Source: Marinobacter daepoensis DSM 16072
GTDB lineage: Bacteria; Pseudomonadota; Gammaproteobacteria; Pseudomonadales; Oleiphilaceae
Direction of reading: 5' to 3'
Length of the DNA: 64,000 nucleotides
NCBI RefSeq assembly: GCF_000421165.1
Contig: NZ_ATWI01000011.1
Span: 62,001 to 126,000, forward strand
Below are positions 44,208 to 53,638 of the stretch, piece after piece; position 1 is the stretch's first letter, and each line of letters opens with the position of its first letter. Below the pieces are notes generated by a model that saw only the letters and a program-made list of their open reading frames with translations, had not been told where the DNA came from and did no database searches. A program made the translations under genes and the position numbers.

Positions 44208-45477
44208 TCAACGTTCACAGGCGGAGATTGTCCGTCAGTCCCTGAAAAAGCGTTACCGCAAGGAAAAACGATTCCGGTTTTATGGCATTGCGGCGATTGC
44301 GGTGGCTCTGATGTCGCTGGTGATCCTGTTCACCGACATCATCGGCAAGGGGTATACCGGTTTCATCAAGACCACCATAACCCTGGAAGTGCCGCTGGAT
44401 GGCGAGGCCATGTATCTGGACGATCCAACGGACAAGGATCAGGTGTCCATGGCCGATTTCCAGGCTCCGGTGCTTGCAGCGCTGCAGCAGTATTTCCCTG
44501 AAGTCACTGAGCGGGCAGACCAGCGGGAACTGAGCCGTCTGGTTGGCAGCTACGCCAGTAATCAGGTGCGAGACCTGCTGGAAGGCAATCCGCAGCTGCT
44601 GGGGACCACCCAGACCATGGAGTTCCTGGTACACGACACGGTGTCGGTTTACGTCAAGCACGCGGATAACCCGGCGTACAGCATTCGTTTGACTGAACAG
44701 CAACAAGCCTGGGTAGACGAGCTGGTCGGGAAAGGCGTGGTTGAGACCAGCTTCAACGACGTGTTCTTTAGTCGGGGCGATTCCCGGGAGCCATCGAATG
44801 CCGGTATTCTCGGCGCGATCATTGGTTCTGTGCTCACCATGGTGGTGACGCTGGTGATTGCGTTCCCGGTCGGCGTGGCGGCGGCGGTTTATCTGGAAGA
44901 GTTCGCCCCCCAGAACAAGTTCACCGATTTTATTGAGGTGAACATCAACAACCTGGCGGCGGTCCCGTCCATCATCTTTGGTCTGCTGGGCCTGGCCGTC
45001 TTTATCGGGCTGTTTGGCATGCCCCGTTCGGTACCGGTGGTCGGAGGGCTTGTGCTGGCGCTGATGACCTTGCCGACGATCATCATTTCCAGCCGGGCTG
45101 CGATCAAGAGTGTGCCTCCGTCAATCCGTGAGGCGGCGGAAGGCATCGGCGCGTCCAAGATGCAGGTGGTGTTGCACCATGTAGTGCCGCTGGCGATGCC
45201 GGGCATGATGACCGGGTCCATCATCGGTATGGCTCAGGCGCTGGGTGAGACCGCTCCGCTTCTGCTGATTGGCATGGTTGCGTTCATCGTTGAGGTTCCG
45301 GATGGATTCTTCAGCTCCGCGACGGTGCTTCCGGTACAGATTTATTTGTGGGCCAGCAGTGCCGAGCAGGGCTTTGTGGAACTAGCCTCTGCCGGAATCA
45401 TGATCCTGCTGACCTTTATGATTACCATGAATGCATTGGCCATCTGGCTTCGTAAACGACTTGAGCGCCGGTGGTAA
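44200..45477 (+). CDS. pstA: Phosphate ABC transporter permease PstA (long form)
   Basis: A 425-residue permease, against 296 in E. coli PstA; the N-terminal 190 residues (one helix at about 28-48 and a soluble region) are extra and resemble the DUF3333 extension of other long PstA proteins. Core features are [23 protein letters not shown], the EAA-like loop [25 protein letters not shown] and [14 protein letters not shown]. Overlaps pstC by 8 bases; pstB follows after 11. Confidence 0.92.
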   Translation: MTDQRSQAEIVRQSLKKRYRKEKRFRFYGIAAIAVALMSLVILFTDIIGKGYTGFIKTTITLEVPLDGEAMYLDDPTDKDQVSMADFQAPVLAALQQYFPEVTERADQRELSRLVGSYASNQVRDLLEGNPQLLGTTQTMEFLVHDTVSVYVKHADNPAYSIRLTEQQQAWVDELVGKGVVETSFNDVFFSRGDSREPSNAGILGAIIGSVLTMVVTLVIAFPVGVAAAVYLEEFAPQNKFTDFIEVNINNLAAVPSIIFGLLGLAVFIGLFGMPRSVPVVGGLVLALMTLPTIIISSRAAIKSVPPSIREAAEGIGASKMQVVLHHVVPLAMPGMMTGSIIGMAQALGETAPLLLIGMVAFIVEVPDGFFSSATVLPVQIYLWASSAEQGFVELASAGIMILLTFMITMNALAIWLRKRLERRW

Positions 45478-45488
45478 GGAGAACAGTT

Positions 45489-46376
45489 ATGAACACTCTG
45501 AATACGACGGTAAGTAATGAAGCCGGACTGCAGAACGCTGCGGTCACACCGGCAAAGGAAGAACGGCCGGCAGAAACGGTGATTGAAGAAGGACAGACGG
45601 TTGGAACACCGTTTTCAGACGATCCGAAATTCCGGCTGCGTAACGTCGAGGTTTTCTACGGTGCGGACCGAGCCATCAAGAACATCAGTCTGGACATTGC
45701 CCGGAACGAGGTAATTGCCTTTATCGGGCCGTCTGGTTGCGGTAAGTCTACCTTTTTGCGGTGTCTGAACCGGATGAATGACAGCATCGATATCTGCCGG
45801 GTCAAGGGAGCACTGCACCTTGATGATCAGGATATCTACGATCCGAAACGGGATGTGGTGGAACTCCGTGCCCGGGTCGGGATGGTCTTCCAGAAGCCGA
45901 ACCCGTTCCCCAAGTCGATCTACGACAACGTGGCCTATGGCCCTCGCATTCACGGCCTGGCCAATCGCAAGTCGGATCTGGATGATATTGTGGAGAACAG
46001 CCTGCGCAAAGCCGGTCTGTGGAACGAGGTGAAGGATCGCCTGGACGCCACGGCGACCGGGATGTCGGGTGGTCAGCAGCAGCGTTTGTGCATCGCCCGT
46101 GCGATTGCCGTCAGCCCGGAAGTGGTGTTGATGGATGAGCCCTGTTCTGCCCTTGACCCGATTGCCACTGCCAAGGTGGAAGAGCTGATTGCGGAGTTGT
46201 CCGCAAGCTACACCATTGTGATTGTGACCCACTCCATGCAGCAGGCAGCCCGGGTGTCGCATCGTACCGCGTACTTCCATCTTGGACATCTGGTGGAAGT
46301 GAACGATACGGACAAAGTATTCACCTCTCCGGAACATGAGTTGACGGAGTCGTACATAACCGGCCGGTTCGGTTAA
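45489..46376 (+). CDS. pstB: Phosphate ABC transporter ATP-binding protein PstB
   Basis: A 295-residue ABC ATPase. Walker [21 protein letters not shown]-loop [15 protein letters not shown], signature [16 protein letters not shown], Walker [14 protein letters not shown] and switch His in VTHSMQQ are intact. The N-terminal 45 residues before [11 protein letters not shown] are an extra tail. The ATG at 45489 has AAGGAG 7 bases upstream, better than the ATG-like start further left. Drives phosphate uptake with PstC/PstA. Confidence 0.95.
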   Translation: MNTLNTTVSNEAGLQNAAVTPAKEERPAETVIEEGQTVGTPFSDDPKFRLRNVEVFYGADRAIKNISLDIARNEVIAFIGPSGCGKSTFLRCLNRMNDSIDICRVKGALHLDDQDIYDPKRDVVELRARVGMVFQKPNPFPKSIYDNVAYGPRIHGLANRKSDLDDIVENSLRKAGLWNEVKDRLDATATGMSGGQQQRLCIARAIAVSPEVVLMDEPCSALDPIATAKVEELIAELSASYTIVIVTHSMQQAARVSHRTAYFHLGHLVEVNDTDKVFTSPEHELTESYITGRFG

Positions 46377-46406
46377 TTGGCGTTCGGGATAACGGAGACA
46401 GACAGT

Positions 46407-47129
46407 ATGCCTAACCAAAAGGACGACGTTTACGGAGATCACATCTCTCACAAGTTCAACGACGAACTGATGGAGCTGAAAACCCAGTTCCTGAAAATGG
46501 GGGGAATGGTCGAGACTCAGGTGGAGCGAGCGGTAGAAGCTCTGGTGGACAGCGATGGTCATCTAGCCGAGGAAGTGCGCGCCAATGACAAGAAAGTCGA
46601 CAAGATGGAAGTTGACCTTGATGAAGAAGCGATTTTGATCATTGCCCGCCGCCAGCCGACGGCGCGGGATCTGCGGCTGGTCATTTCGGTCATCAAGATG
46701 GTGGCCGACCTGGAGCGGGTTGGTGACGAAGCCAAGAAAATTGCCAAGATGGCCATCAAGCTGATGGAAGAAGGGCAGGCCCCCCGGGGTTACGTTGAAA
46801 TCAGACACATCGGTAACCACGTGCTGAGCATGCTGCATGATTCGCTGGATGCGTTTGCCCGCCTGGATTCTGAGCAGGCGCTGAGAATCATGAAAGAAGA
46901 TAAGCGCGTGGATGAGGAATACCAGGCCGCAGCCCGCACCCTGTTGACGTTCATGATGGAAGATACCCGCAATATCTCCCGCTGCATGTCTGTCATGTGG
47001 GTGCTTCGTGCCCTGGAGAGGGTTGGTGATCACGCCTGTAACATCGCCGAGAACGTGATCTTCATGGTCAAGGGCGAAGATGTTCGCCATACCCCGATGG
47101 AGGAAGCGGAACGGGTGGTCAGCCGCTGA
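46407..47129 (+). CDS. phoU: Phosphate signalling regulator PhoU
   Basis: A 240-residue all-helical protein with two PhoU repeats, each carrying the metal-binding motif (DNDKKVDKMEVDLDEE-like here NDKKVDKMEVDLDEEAI, and EDKRVDEEYQAAAR). It ends with RALERVGDHACNIAENVIF. PhoU couples Pst to the PhoR kinase and restrains Pho activation. GGAG lies 9 bases before the ATG at 46407. phoB/phoR are not in the window. Confidence 0.94.
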   Translation: MPNQKDDVYGDHISHKFNDELMELKTQFLKMGGMVETQVERAVEALVDSDGHLAEEVRANDKKVDKMEVDLDEEAILIIARRQPTARDLRLVISVIKMVADLERVGDEAKKIAKMAIKLMEEGQAPRGYVEIRHIGNHVLSMLHDSLDAFARLDSEQALRIMKEDKRVDEEYQAAARTLLTFMMEDTRNISRCMSVMWVLRALERVGDHACNIAENVIFMVKGEDVRHTPMEEAERVVSR

Positions 47130-47175
47130 TTGTCCGCTTTCGGAAATTGCTACTGTTCGCCGCAGTTTCCGATAT

Positions 47176-47212
47176 TGTCCCTGCCGTTAGTTGCGCTATG
47201 ATGGCAGGGACA
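47176..47212. repeat. Inverted repeat in the leader of the CNNM-family gene
   Basis: TGTCCCTGCC (47176-47185) and GGCAGGGACA (47203-47212), separated by 17 bases, form a perfect 10-bp stem 19 bases before the start codon. It could be an operator or an RNA structure occluding translation. No U-run follows it. Confidence 0.5.
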
Positions 47213-47231
47213 AATCCATTTCTGAGGCCCT

Positions 47232-48269
47232 ATGATTCTCCTTATCGCATTCGCGATTCTTTCCATTGGCTTTTCGTTTCTGTGTTCAATTCTGGAAGCG
47301 GCCCTGCTTTCCATCACGCCAAGCTATATCGCGTCCCTGAAAAATGACCAGCCGAAACTGTTTGTCCAGCTGCGCAAACTCAAGGACGACATTGATGATC
47401 CGTTGTCTGCGATTCTGACGCTCAATACCGTCGCCCATACCGTGGGTGCAACCGGAGTTGGTGCTCAGGTGGCGGTGGTGTTCGGTGAAGCCTGGCTCGG
47501 GGCCGCGTCGGCTGCGATGACCCTCGCTATTCTGATCCTGTCGGAGATCATTCCGAAGACCATTGGTGCCAAGTACTGGCGCGGGATTGCGCCGGTGTTG
47601 CCATCGATCCTGGGGTTCATGGTCAAGGTGCTGTTGCCGTTTGTTTGGCTTTCAAAACAAGTGACACGGCGGATTGCGCAGGGCGAGGGCGATACGGATA
47701 TCCGGGCAGAGATCAGTGCACTGGTCGAAATCGGCCGGGATCAGCAGGCTCTGGACGAAGAGGAGCGACGGATCATCCATAACGTACTCCGGTTTCACGA
47801 AATCAAGGTCAGTTCCGTGATGACCCCCCGGACGGTCTGCAAGTTCATCGGTCCCGAGACTACGGTGACGGAGTTCCGCGACAAAGTAATGAAATCGCCG
47901 TTTTCCCGTTACCCGATGATTGATGAGGAAGGTGAGACGCTGGGCTATATGCACCGATCAGACTTGATCAGCATGTCTGAGGATGAGGCGCTGAAAAACC
48001 GGCTGCGCCAGATCAAGCGGGTGAAAGCCAACACCAACATTGAATTTCTGTTCTCGGAAATGCTGAGGGAACGGCAACACATTGCGGTGGTCTATGATGA
48101 GCTGGGCACCTGGCTTGGTGTGGTGACTCTGGAAGATATTCTCGAAACCCTGCTGGGCACCGAAATCATGGATGAAACCGATAATGTCTCCAACCTGCGC
48201 CGCTATGCCAAGCAACGCTGGAGTCGCCGGCTGAAGCGGGCCGGGCAGGAAGCGTCAAGGCAGCCCTGA
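47232..48269 (+). CDS. CNNM/CorB-type membrane protein with CBS pair
   Basis: A 345-residue DUF21 protein: three or four N-terminal membrane segments (1-145) and a CBS-domain pair (about 190-310). The helix-loop LSEIIPKTIGAKYWRGIAP is typical of the DUF21 domain, and VMTPRTVCKFI starts the first CBS. Members are linked to magnesium and cobalt resistance or efflux. It lacks the C-terminal CorC/HlyC domain, so it is a short form. Confidence 0.85.
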   Translation: MILLIAFAILSIGFSFLCSILEAALLSITPSYIASLKNDQPKLFVQLRKLKDDIDDPLSAILTLNTVAHTVGATGVGAQVAVVFGEAWLGAASAAMTLAILILSEIIPKTIGAKYWRGIAPVLPSILGFMVKVLLPFVWLSKQVTRRIAQGEGDTDIRAEISALVEIGRDQQALDEEERRIIHNVLRFHEIKVSSVMTPRTVCKFIGPETTVTEFRDKVMKSPFSRYPMIDEEGETLGYMHRSDLISMSEDEALKNRLRQIKRVKANTNIEFLFSEMLRERQHIAVVYDELGTWLGVVTLEDILETLLGTEIMDETDNVSNLRRYAKQRWSRRLKRAGQEASRQP

Positions 48270-48283
48270 GGCTGCCTCCGGCC

Positions 48284-48649
48284 TCAGGCCTGTTTCATTT
48301 TATCTGTATACGGCGGCCAGCCCAGGGGTTTGCCGGCAAGCAAATGCAGATGAATGTGGAACACGGTCTGGCCTGAGTTCTCACCGCAGTTCATCACAAC
48401 CCGGTAACCATCGTCGGCGAAGCCCATGTCTTTGGCGATTCTGGCGGCGACCCAGTACAGGTGGCCAAACAGCTCCCGGTCTTCCTCTTCGATATCATTG
48501 ATGGTGGCAATGGCTTTCTTCGGGATGATCAGCAGGTGCACCGGCGCCTGTGGGTTGATGTCACGGAAGGCGAGGCTGATGTCGTCCTCATACACGATGT
48601 CGGCGGGAATTTCCCGGTTGATGATCTTGGTGAAAATGGTTTCAGACAT
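48284..48649 (-). CDS. HIT family hydrolase (HinT-like)
   Basis: A 121-residue nucleotide-binding protein with the histidine triad in TVFHIHLHLLAG (HxHxH), and SLAFRDINPQAPVHLLIIPKK near the start. HinT enzymes hydrolyse AMP-lysine and other nucleoside phosphoramidates. The frame starts MSETIFTKIINREIPADIVYEDD, exactly the family start. Downstream of the FAD monooxygenase on the same strand, 41 bases apart. Confidence 0.93.
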   Translation of the reverse strand: MSETIFTKIINREIPADIVYEDDISLAFRDINPQAPVHLLIIPKKAIATINDIEEEDRELFGHLYWVAARIAKDMGFADDGYRVVMNCGENSGQTVFHIHLHLLAGKPLGWPPYTDKMKQA

Positions 48650-48690
48650 ACAAGGGCTCCTGTGTCTCGGGTGAATGAGCGTGTCCGCTA

Positions 48691-49986
48691 CTATAAGCTA
48701 CCCAGACCGGGCAGGCGATTCACGATGTGTTGAATCGGGGCGGGCAGCTGATCCTCCAGCCCCATGGCGTAGCGTGCGACCTGATTTCGTGCAAAGGGCA
48801 GTGCCCGCGCTGCGCCGAGCCCCAGAGTCCGGGCCAGGTGCACGGGTGGGATAGCATTGCTGAACAAGTGATAGAACACATCCATGGCCAGCATCATACG
48901 CTGATTGGCTGGCCGCCGGTGCTTTTCATAGCGTTTGAGCCACGGTTCACTGGCAAGGTCGTCTCCGCTGCGCTGCGCTTCTTTCAAAAGGCCTTGCAGG
49001 CATTGGGCATCCTGGAATCCAAGGTTGACGCCCTGACCGGCCAGAGGGTTGATGGTGTGCGCGGCATCGCCCACCAGCACAACCCGGTCCTGATAGTAGT
49101 GTCTGGCGTGTTGCCGGGCGATGGGGAAGCTGGCTTTGGCGTCAATGTGAGTCAGTTCGGGCAGCCGCTCGGGGAAGTGGCGCTGGATCTCTGCCTTCAG
49201 TTCGGTATCGGTCATGGCTTTGAGGGCGGCAAGCCGCGCGGGATGGTCGTACCACACCAAAGAGCCCCAGCTCTCACCGGGAAAGGTGTCGCCGGCGCTG
49301 TGAAGCGGGAGGAACGCTCTGGGGCCGGTCGGATAGAAACCCTGCCAGGTAATATCCTCAACGGGCCCCCGATATCGGACTGAGATCACCATGGCCTGCT
49401 GTTCGTACTGATCCCGGGTCACGCCGATGCCGGCCAGATCCCGGACTCTGGACAGGGCGCCGTCGGCGCCAACGATGAGTTGCCCCTGTAACTCGGTGCC
49501 ATCATCCAGAGTGATATTCGCACAGTCTGGTTGCCGGGACAGCCCCTGTACGCTGTGTCCGGTCAGCAGGGTGACCTCGGGAAGGGCTTCCGCAGACTGC
49601 CAAAGGGCGAGCTGGGTTATGCGGTTTTCGACAATGTGGCCCAGATGCGGAGCGCTCAGGTTACCCGCATCAAATTCAACTTCCGTCAGGCTGTGAGGGA
49701 ACAGGCGAGCCCAGGGTCCGGGTGTGTTGTCCCAGGCCGCCAGGCGACGATAGGGGGTGGCTCGCATGGTGAGCATCCGGGGCCAGGCGCCAAGCTGGGT
49801 CAGGTAGCGCTCACTGCCAGCGCTGAGGGCCGATACCCGGATGTCCGGGGTTGCGTCAGCCTGAAAGGGAGCGGGGCTTACCCGGTCGATCAGTGCAACC
49901 CGGAGGCCCTGCTGGCCCAGTCCGGTGGCGAGTGCGGCACCGACCATTCCGGCGCCGACAATAATGATATCAAAGGTTTGAGTCAT
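48691..49986 (-). CDS. UbiH/UbiF/VisC-family FAD monooxygenase
   Basis: A 431-residue flavoprotein with FAD motif DIIIVGAGMVGAALATGLG, RVSALSAGSERYL, HLGHIVENRITQLALW and the second FAD motif VVLVGDAAHTINPLAGQGVNLGFQDA. Order and spacing match hydroxylases of ubiquinone synthesis. UbiI (VisC) fits best by the IVEN segment, but UbiF or UbiH cannot be excluded. It would hydroxylate the ring of a ubiquinone precursor at the inner membrane. Next gene on the minus strand is HIT. Confidence 0.84.
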   Translation of the reverse strand: MTQTFDIIIVGAGMVGAALATGLGQQGLRVALIDRVSPAPFQADATPDIRVSALSAGSERYLTQLGAWPRMLTMRATPYRRLAAWDNTPGPWARLFPHSLTEVEFDAGNLSAPHLGHIVENRITQLALWQSAEALPEVTLLTGHSVQGLSRQPDCANITLDDGTELQGQLIVGADGALSRVRDLAGIGVTRDQYEQQAMVISVRYRGPVEDITWQGFYPTGPRAFLPLHSAGDTFPGESWGSLVWYDHPARLAALKAMTDTELKAEIQRHFPERLPELTHIDAKASFPIARQHARHYYQDRVVLVGDAAHTINPLAGQGVNLGFQDAQCLQGLLKEAQRSGDDLASEPWLKRYEKHRRPANQRMMLAMDVFYHLFSNAIPPVHLARTLGLGAARALPFARNQVARYAMGLEDQLPAPIQHIVNRLPGLGSL

Positions 49987-50061
49987 ATCCGGTTCCTGTC
50001 TGCTGGCCTCAGTTTACGCGATGCGAGCCAGCAGACAAGCGACCAGGGTCAATCCGGGCGA

Positions 50062-50613
50062 TCAATAACCGGCATGGGTTGAGGTTTCCTCGCGGTTACC
50101 GGTGTTGCAGGGGCGTCGCACCAGCCAGGCGGGTTTTCGGGCACCGGGCCGTGTGAACCCCTGGTTAATGACCATGGGTTGCACCAGAGACAGAAAATCC
50201 CGGGTTTTCATGTGTATGGATTCGGTGTGGCTGCCCGCGGCAAAGGCCAGTTCCGGTTGCTCGGTCAGGGATTCCGCGCAATAGACGGTCATGCCAAAAA
50301 GGTGGCCGAAGGGCGGCATGGCGCCGACCTCGCAGTCTGGGAACCGATCCTGAAAGGCCTGCTCATCGGCAAGGTCAACAAAGTCGGTGTCCAGAATCTT
50401 GCTCAATCGATCCCAGCGTATGCGCCAGGTGGCTGGCATGACCAGCATAGCCATCTTGCCATCAAGTTCAATAATGACGGTTTTGACGACCCGATCACCG
50501 GCAATCCTGACGTGATGGGCTAATTCCTGGGCGGTAAAGGCGGGGGGATGGGAGAGGCACATGTACTCGACACCTGCCTCATCAAGAAAGGTTTTCAGCT
50601 GCTTCGCCGGCAT
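50062..50613 (-). CDS. YbaK/EbsC-family aminoacyl-tRNA deacylase-like protein
   Basis: A 183-residue protein with the YbaK/ProX fold: a first helix MPAKQLKTFLDEAGVEY, then FTAQELAHHVRIAGDRVVKTVIIELDGKMAMLVMPA and GAMPPFGHLFGMTVYCAESL with the GxxPPFG loop. Such proteins clear misacylated tRNAs in trans; the amino acid is unknown. GGAGG lies 8 bases before the ATG at 50613, which decides the start. The extra C-terminal 30 residues are low in complexity. Confidence 0.83.
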   Translation of the reverse strand: MPAKQLKTFLDEAGVEYMCLSHPPAFTAQELAHHVRIAGDRVVKTVIIELDGKMAMLVMPATWRIRWDRLSKILDTDFVDLADEQAFQDRFPDCEVGAMPPFGHLFGMTVYCAESLTEQPELAFAAGSHTESIHMKTRDFLSLVQPMVINQGFTRPGARKPAWLVRRPCNTGNREETSTHAGY

Positions 50614-50684
50614 GTTCACAACCTCCTGACAGCCTCGACAGTGTTGTGGAGCCATTCGCCTTTCCCGGGTCGGGCCCCAGTAAC

Positions 50685-50706
50685 AGGCGGGGTTTTCACC
50701 CCGCCT
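50685..50706 (-). terminator. Hairpin downstream of mscS
   Basis: AGGCGGGGT pairs with ACCCCGCCT around a 4-base loop (GAAA when read on the minus strand), between the mscS stop and the YbaK start. The following bases are not U-rich, so the termination role is a guess. Confidence 0.4.
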
Positions 50707-50774
50707 TGTCGTCAGCTTAGACCAGGATAGGCACTTTGCGAGTAACCGGTTGTTTCCTTGTGAAACGGTTCTGG

Positions 50775-51608
50775 TCAGTCAGCCTTGTACATGTGCACGT
50801 CCCGCTGCGGGAACGGAATCGAAATGCCCTCTGCGTCGAATGCTTTTTTCACGCGCTCCTGCATATCCCAGTAGAAAGGCCAGAGATCGGCGCCTTTGGT
50901 CCAGGCCCGGACGGTGAGGTCAACGGAGCTTTCACCGAGGCCGCCAACCACCACCAGAGGTTCCGGATCTTTCATGGCGCGTTCATCTTCTTCAATCAGA
51001 CGCTTGCAGATCGCCTTGGCCTTATCGATATCGTCACTGTAACCGATACCAAACGTCATATCGCAACGGCGAGTGTCGTAGGAGCTGAGGTTGGTCAGAC
51101 TGGCGTTGGAAAGCTGGCCATTGGGGATGACGATCCGGCGGTTATCGAAGGTATCAACGATGGTGTAGAGAATGGAAATCTCACGAACCGAGCCCAGGAA
51201 ACCCTGTGCGTCAATCACATCACCCACCTTGAACGGTTTGAAGATGAGGATCAGTACGCCCCCGGCAAAGTTGGCCAGGCTGCCCTGAAGGGCCAGGCCG
51301 ACGGCCAGGCCGGCAGCACCGATGATGGCAACGAATGAGGTGGTGGCGATGCCCACCATGGAGGCAACTGACACCAGCAGCAGAATCTTCAGGATGGCGC
51401 TGATCAGGCCGCAGAGAAACTTGTTCAGCGTGGGGTCTTTTTTGCCCAGACGGTTATCCAGCACGTTCACAAAACGATTGATCAGCCAGAGGCCGATAAT
51501 CAGAGTGATGATGGCCAGCAGGACTTTCGGGGCGTAAGCCATGACCAGAGCGATGGCCTGGTCGGCCCACGCAGAGGCCTGGCCGTTGGCACCAAATAAA
51601 TCTTCCAT
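50775..51608 (-). CDS. MscS-family mechanosensitive channel
   Basis: A 277-residue channel of the small-conductance type (E. coli MscS 286). Three membrane helices lie at about 20-110, with pore helix TM3 in FVAIIGAAGLAVGLALQGSLANFAGGVLILIFKPFKVGD, followed by the beta domain (IVIPNGQLSNASLTNLS) and C-terminal alpha/beta cap ending GISIPFPQRDVHMY. It opens under hypoosmotic shock. GGAG lies 9 bases before the ATG at 51608. Read after mnmH on the same strand. Confidence 0.93.
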   Translation of the reverse strand: MEDLFGANGQASAWADQAIALVMAYAPKVLLAIITLIIGLWLINRFVNVLDNRLGKKDPTLNKFLCGLISAILKILLLVSVASMVGIATTSFVAIIGAAGLAVGLALQGSLANFAGGVLILIFKPFKVGDVIDAQGFLGSVREISILYTIVDTFDNRRIVIPNGQLSNASLTNLSSYDTRRCDMTFGIGYSDDIDKAKAICKRLIEEDERAMKDPEPLVVVGGLGESSVDLTVRAWTKGADLWPFYWDMQERVKKAFDAEGISIPFPQRDVHMYKAD

Positions 51609-51681
51609 TGAAGAGGCTCCTTTTTTCATTAATTTTTTTTGAGGTTAGTTCTTATCGACAAATGGCGTGGTTCAGCGGGAT

Positions 51682-51709
51682 TTGTCTGGTTTCACTATAT
51701 ACCAGACAA
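51682..51709 (-). promoter_or_regulatory. Inverted repeat around a possible mscS promoter
   Basis: TTGTCTGGT (51682-51690) and ACCAGACAA (51701-51709) form a perfect 9-bp dyad. Read on the minus strand, the loop holds TATAGT (51699-51694), a -10-like hexamer about 90 bases upstream of mscS. A repressor operator or hairpin is possible; no match to a known operator was recognised. Confidence 0.35.
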
Positions 51710-51742
51710 GTCGGTATACAGCATTATCGGACCTATGCGTAT

Positions 51743-52846
51743 TTACGACGGAAAAGAGGCCCGGGCCCACGATGTAATGGTCTCTGGCCCGCCTCTTACC
51801 AGAATGTCGCCCTGTTTCTGGCTGAGCTGATAATCGTACATTGGGTCGTAGTAGTCGGTCAGCAGGGATTCGATCCAGAGATGATGTCCTTCCAGAGAGC
51901 CTGTGGCGGCCTGCTGCTCCAGTGCCTCCAGCATCAGGTGCCGGAGTTTCTGGTATCGGTCGCCGCCAAGGCGTTTCCGGATCCGGTCGATGGCGCTGAG
52001 CAGGTAGTCCCGGAAATTCAGCCAGCCGGCCTCTTCTCCATCCCGGGCGGTGTAGCTGGCGAGCATATCCTCAACATAATCGGATCGGATGATGGCCACG
52101 CGCTCCACCATGTCCTGCTCAAGAATCAGCAGAGGCGAGGCCGACATTCGGTTTCTGAGCGTTTCTGGCAGCGCGCAGCGGCCTATCAGGCGGCTTTCAT
52201 CTTCCAGATAGAGCGGGCCGCCGACCTGGTGGTGGGCCTTGAGCATGGCCACCGCCAGCCGGTTTTCGAAGTCGATCTGGGTAGGCTGTGGGGTAACCTG
52301 GCGCCCGAAACTGGACCCCCGGTGGTTCGCCAGGCCTTCCAGGTCAACCGGGTTGGGTAGCTGCATCAGGACCCGGGTTTTGCCCGTGCCCGTGCGGCCA
52401 CTGAGGACCCGGAACTGGCCGGATTCGATCTGAGCCTCAAGGGTGTCGATCAGAAAGCGGCGCAGCGCCTTGTACCCACCCTTAACCAGCGGGTAATCAA
52501 GGCCGGAGTCTTTGATCCACTGCTGGGTGAGATGGGATCTCAGTCCGCCCCGGAAACAGTAAAGATAGCCTTCGGGGTGGCGGGCGATAAAGCGTTTCCA
52601 GGCTTCAAGGCGCTGGGCCTTGATGTCGCCAGAGACCAGTTGGTGCCCGAGTTCGATGGCTTTGTCCTGGCCTTTTTCTTTGTAGCAAACACCCACCCGA
52701 TGACGTTCCTCGTCATACATCAGCGGTGCGTTCTCTGCCGACGGAAAGCTGCCTTTGGCAAACTCTACCGGTGCCCGCACATCCATCAGAGGGACGTCGT
52801 TCAGGAACAGGCTGAGGTAGTCGTCGGTGTCGGGTCGCGTGGCCAT
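51743..52846 (-). CDS. mnmH: tRNA 2-selenouridine synthase MnmH (SelU)
   Basis: A 367-residue enzyme that swaps sulfur for selenium in mnm5s2U34 of tRNA, using selenophosphate and geranylation. An N-terminal rhodanese domain carries Cys97 in YLYCFRGGLRSHLTQQWI, equal to E. coli position 97. A P-loop follows, LSGRTGTGKTRVLMQL. The presence of this gene implies selenophosphate synthase (SelD) elsewhere, which is not in this window. Confidence 0.92.
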   Translation of the reverse strand: MATRPDTDDYLSLFLNDVPLMDVRAPVEFAKGSFPSAENAPLMYDEERHRVGVCYKEKGQDKAIELGHQLVSGDIKAQRLEAWKRFIARHPEGYLYCFRGGLRSHLTQQWIKDSGLDYPLVKGGYKALRRFLIDTLEAQIESGQFRVLSGRTGTGKTRVLMQLPNPVDLEGLANHRGSSFGRQVTPQPTQIDFENRLAVAMLKAHHQVGGPLYLEDESRLIGRCALPETLRNRMSASPLLILEQDMVERVAIIRSDYVEDMLASYTARDGEEAGWLNFRDYLLSAIDRIRKRLGGDRYQKLRHLMLEALEQQAATGSLEGHHLWIESLLTDYYDPMYDYQLSQKQGDILVRGGPETITSWARASFPS

Positions 52847-52960
52847 ACTTACGGATCACTGTTGCTCGGAATGAGGCGGCAGTATACCGAACCGTCGATA
52901 TCCCGGCATCCCGGACACGGGTACAATCCGGTTTGTTTCAGCACAGGTAAAGGAAAGAGC

Positions 52961-53638
52961 ATGACCCCAGAGAAGCTTGACCGGCATCTTCAGCAGACCC
53001 TGAGTCGGGGGCGGGTGGCGGTGTCGGCCCCGGCAGGATGCCCGGAATTGGCGTTGTATCTGTTTGATCCGGAGGTGCTGGAAGGACCGCTGAGCCATGA
53101 GGAAGCCCAGGCGGTGGTGGCAGAACCTGCCTACTGGTCTTTCTGTTGGGCCAGCGGCCAGGTATTGGCACGCTGGATTTTACAGAATCCCGGTTTGGTG
53201 GCCGGTAAAACTGTGTTGGACTTTGGTTCGGGGTCTGGTGTGGTGGCCGTGGCCTCCGCCATGGCCGGTGCCGCCCGGTCCATTGCCTGTGACATTGATC
53301 CGGCGGCTCTGGATGCCGCCGCCGCCAATGCCCGCCTCAACGGGGTTGATGTTGACCTCTGTGATGACTGGGGAAACCGCCCGGAGGAACTGGACCTGAT
53401 TACGGCGGCGGATGTCCTTTATGATCCGGAGAACCGGCCACTACTGAGCGCTTTTGAAAGCGCGGCACCTCAGGTGTTGCTGGCAGATTCCAGAGTAAAG
53501 GATCTGGGAGCGCCCGGTTACATCCGGCAGGCGGTCGTGGAAGCGAGGACCTGGCCCGATCTGAACGAATTCGAGGAGTTCAACCAAGTGAGGTTGTATC
53601 TGGCGAGCCATCCCGGGGCTGGAAAAAACAAAGGGTAG
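52961..53638 (+). CDS. Class I SAM methyltransferase, ETFB/L11 lysine methyltransferase-like
   Basis: A 225-residue Rossmann methyltransferase with VLDFGSGSGVVAVASAMAGA (SAM motif I) and ACDIDPAALDAAAANARLNGV, then ITAADVLYDPENRPLL. This pattern resembles protein lysine methyltransferases of the METTL20/ETFB and PrmA-like group. The substrate is not known. The frame stays open upstream across mnmH, but AAAGGAAAGAGC directly precedes the ATG at 52961. Its TAG stop lies within the hairpin that ends the minus-strand sRNA. Confidence 0.78.
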   Translation: MTPEKLDRHLQQTLSRGRVAVSAPAGCPELALYLFDPEVLEGPLSHEEAQAVVAEPAYWSFCWASGQVLARWILQNPGLVAGKTVLDFGSGSGVVAVASAMAGAARSIACDIDPAALDAAAANARLNGVDVDLCDDWGNRPEELDLITAADVLYDPENRPLLSAFESAAPQVLLADSRVKDLGAPGYIRQAVVEARTWPDLNEFEEFNQVRLYLASHPGAGKNKG

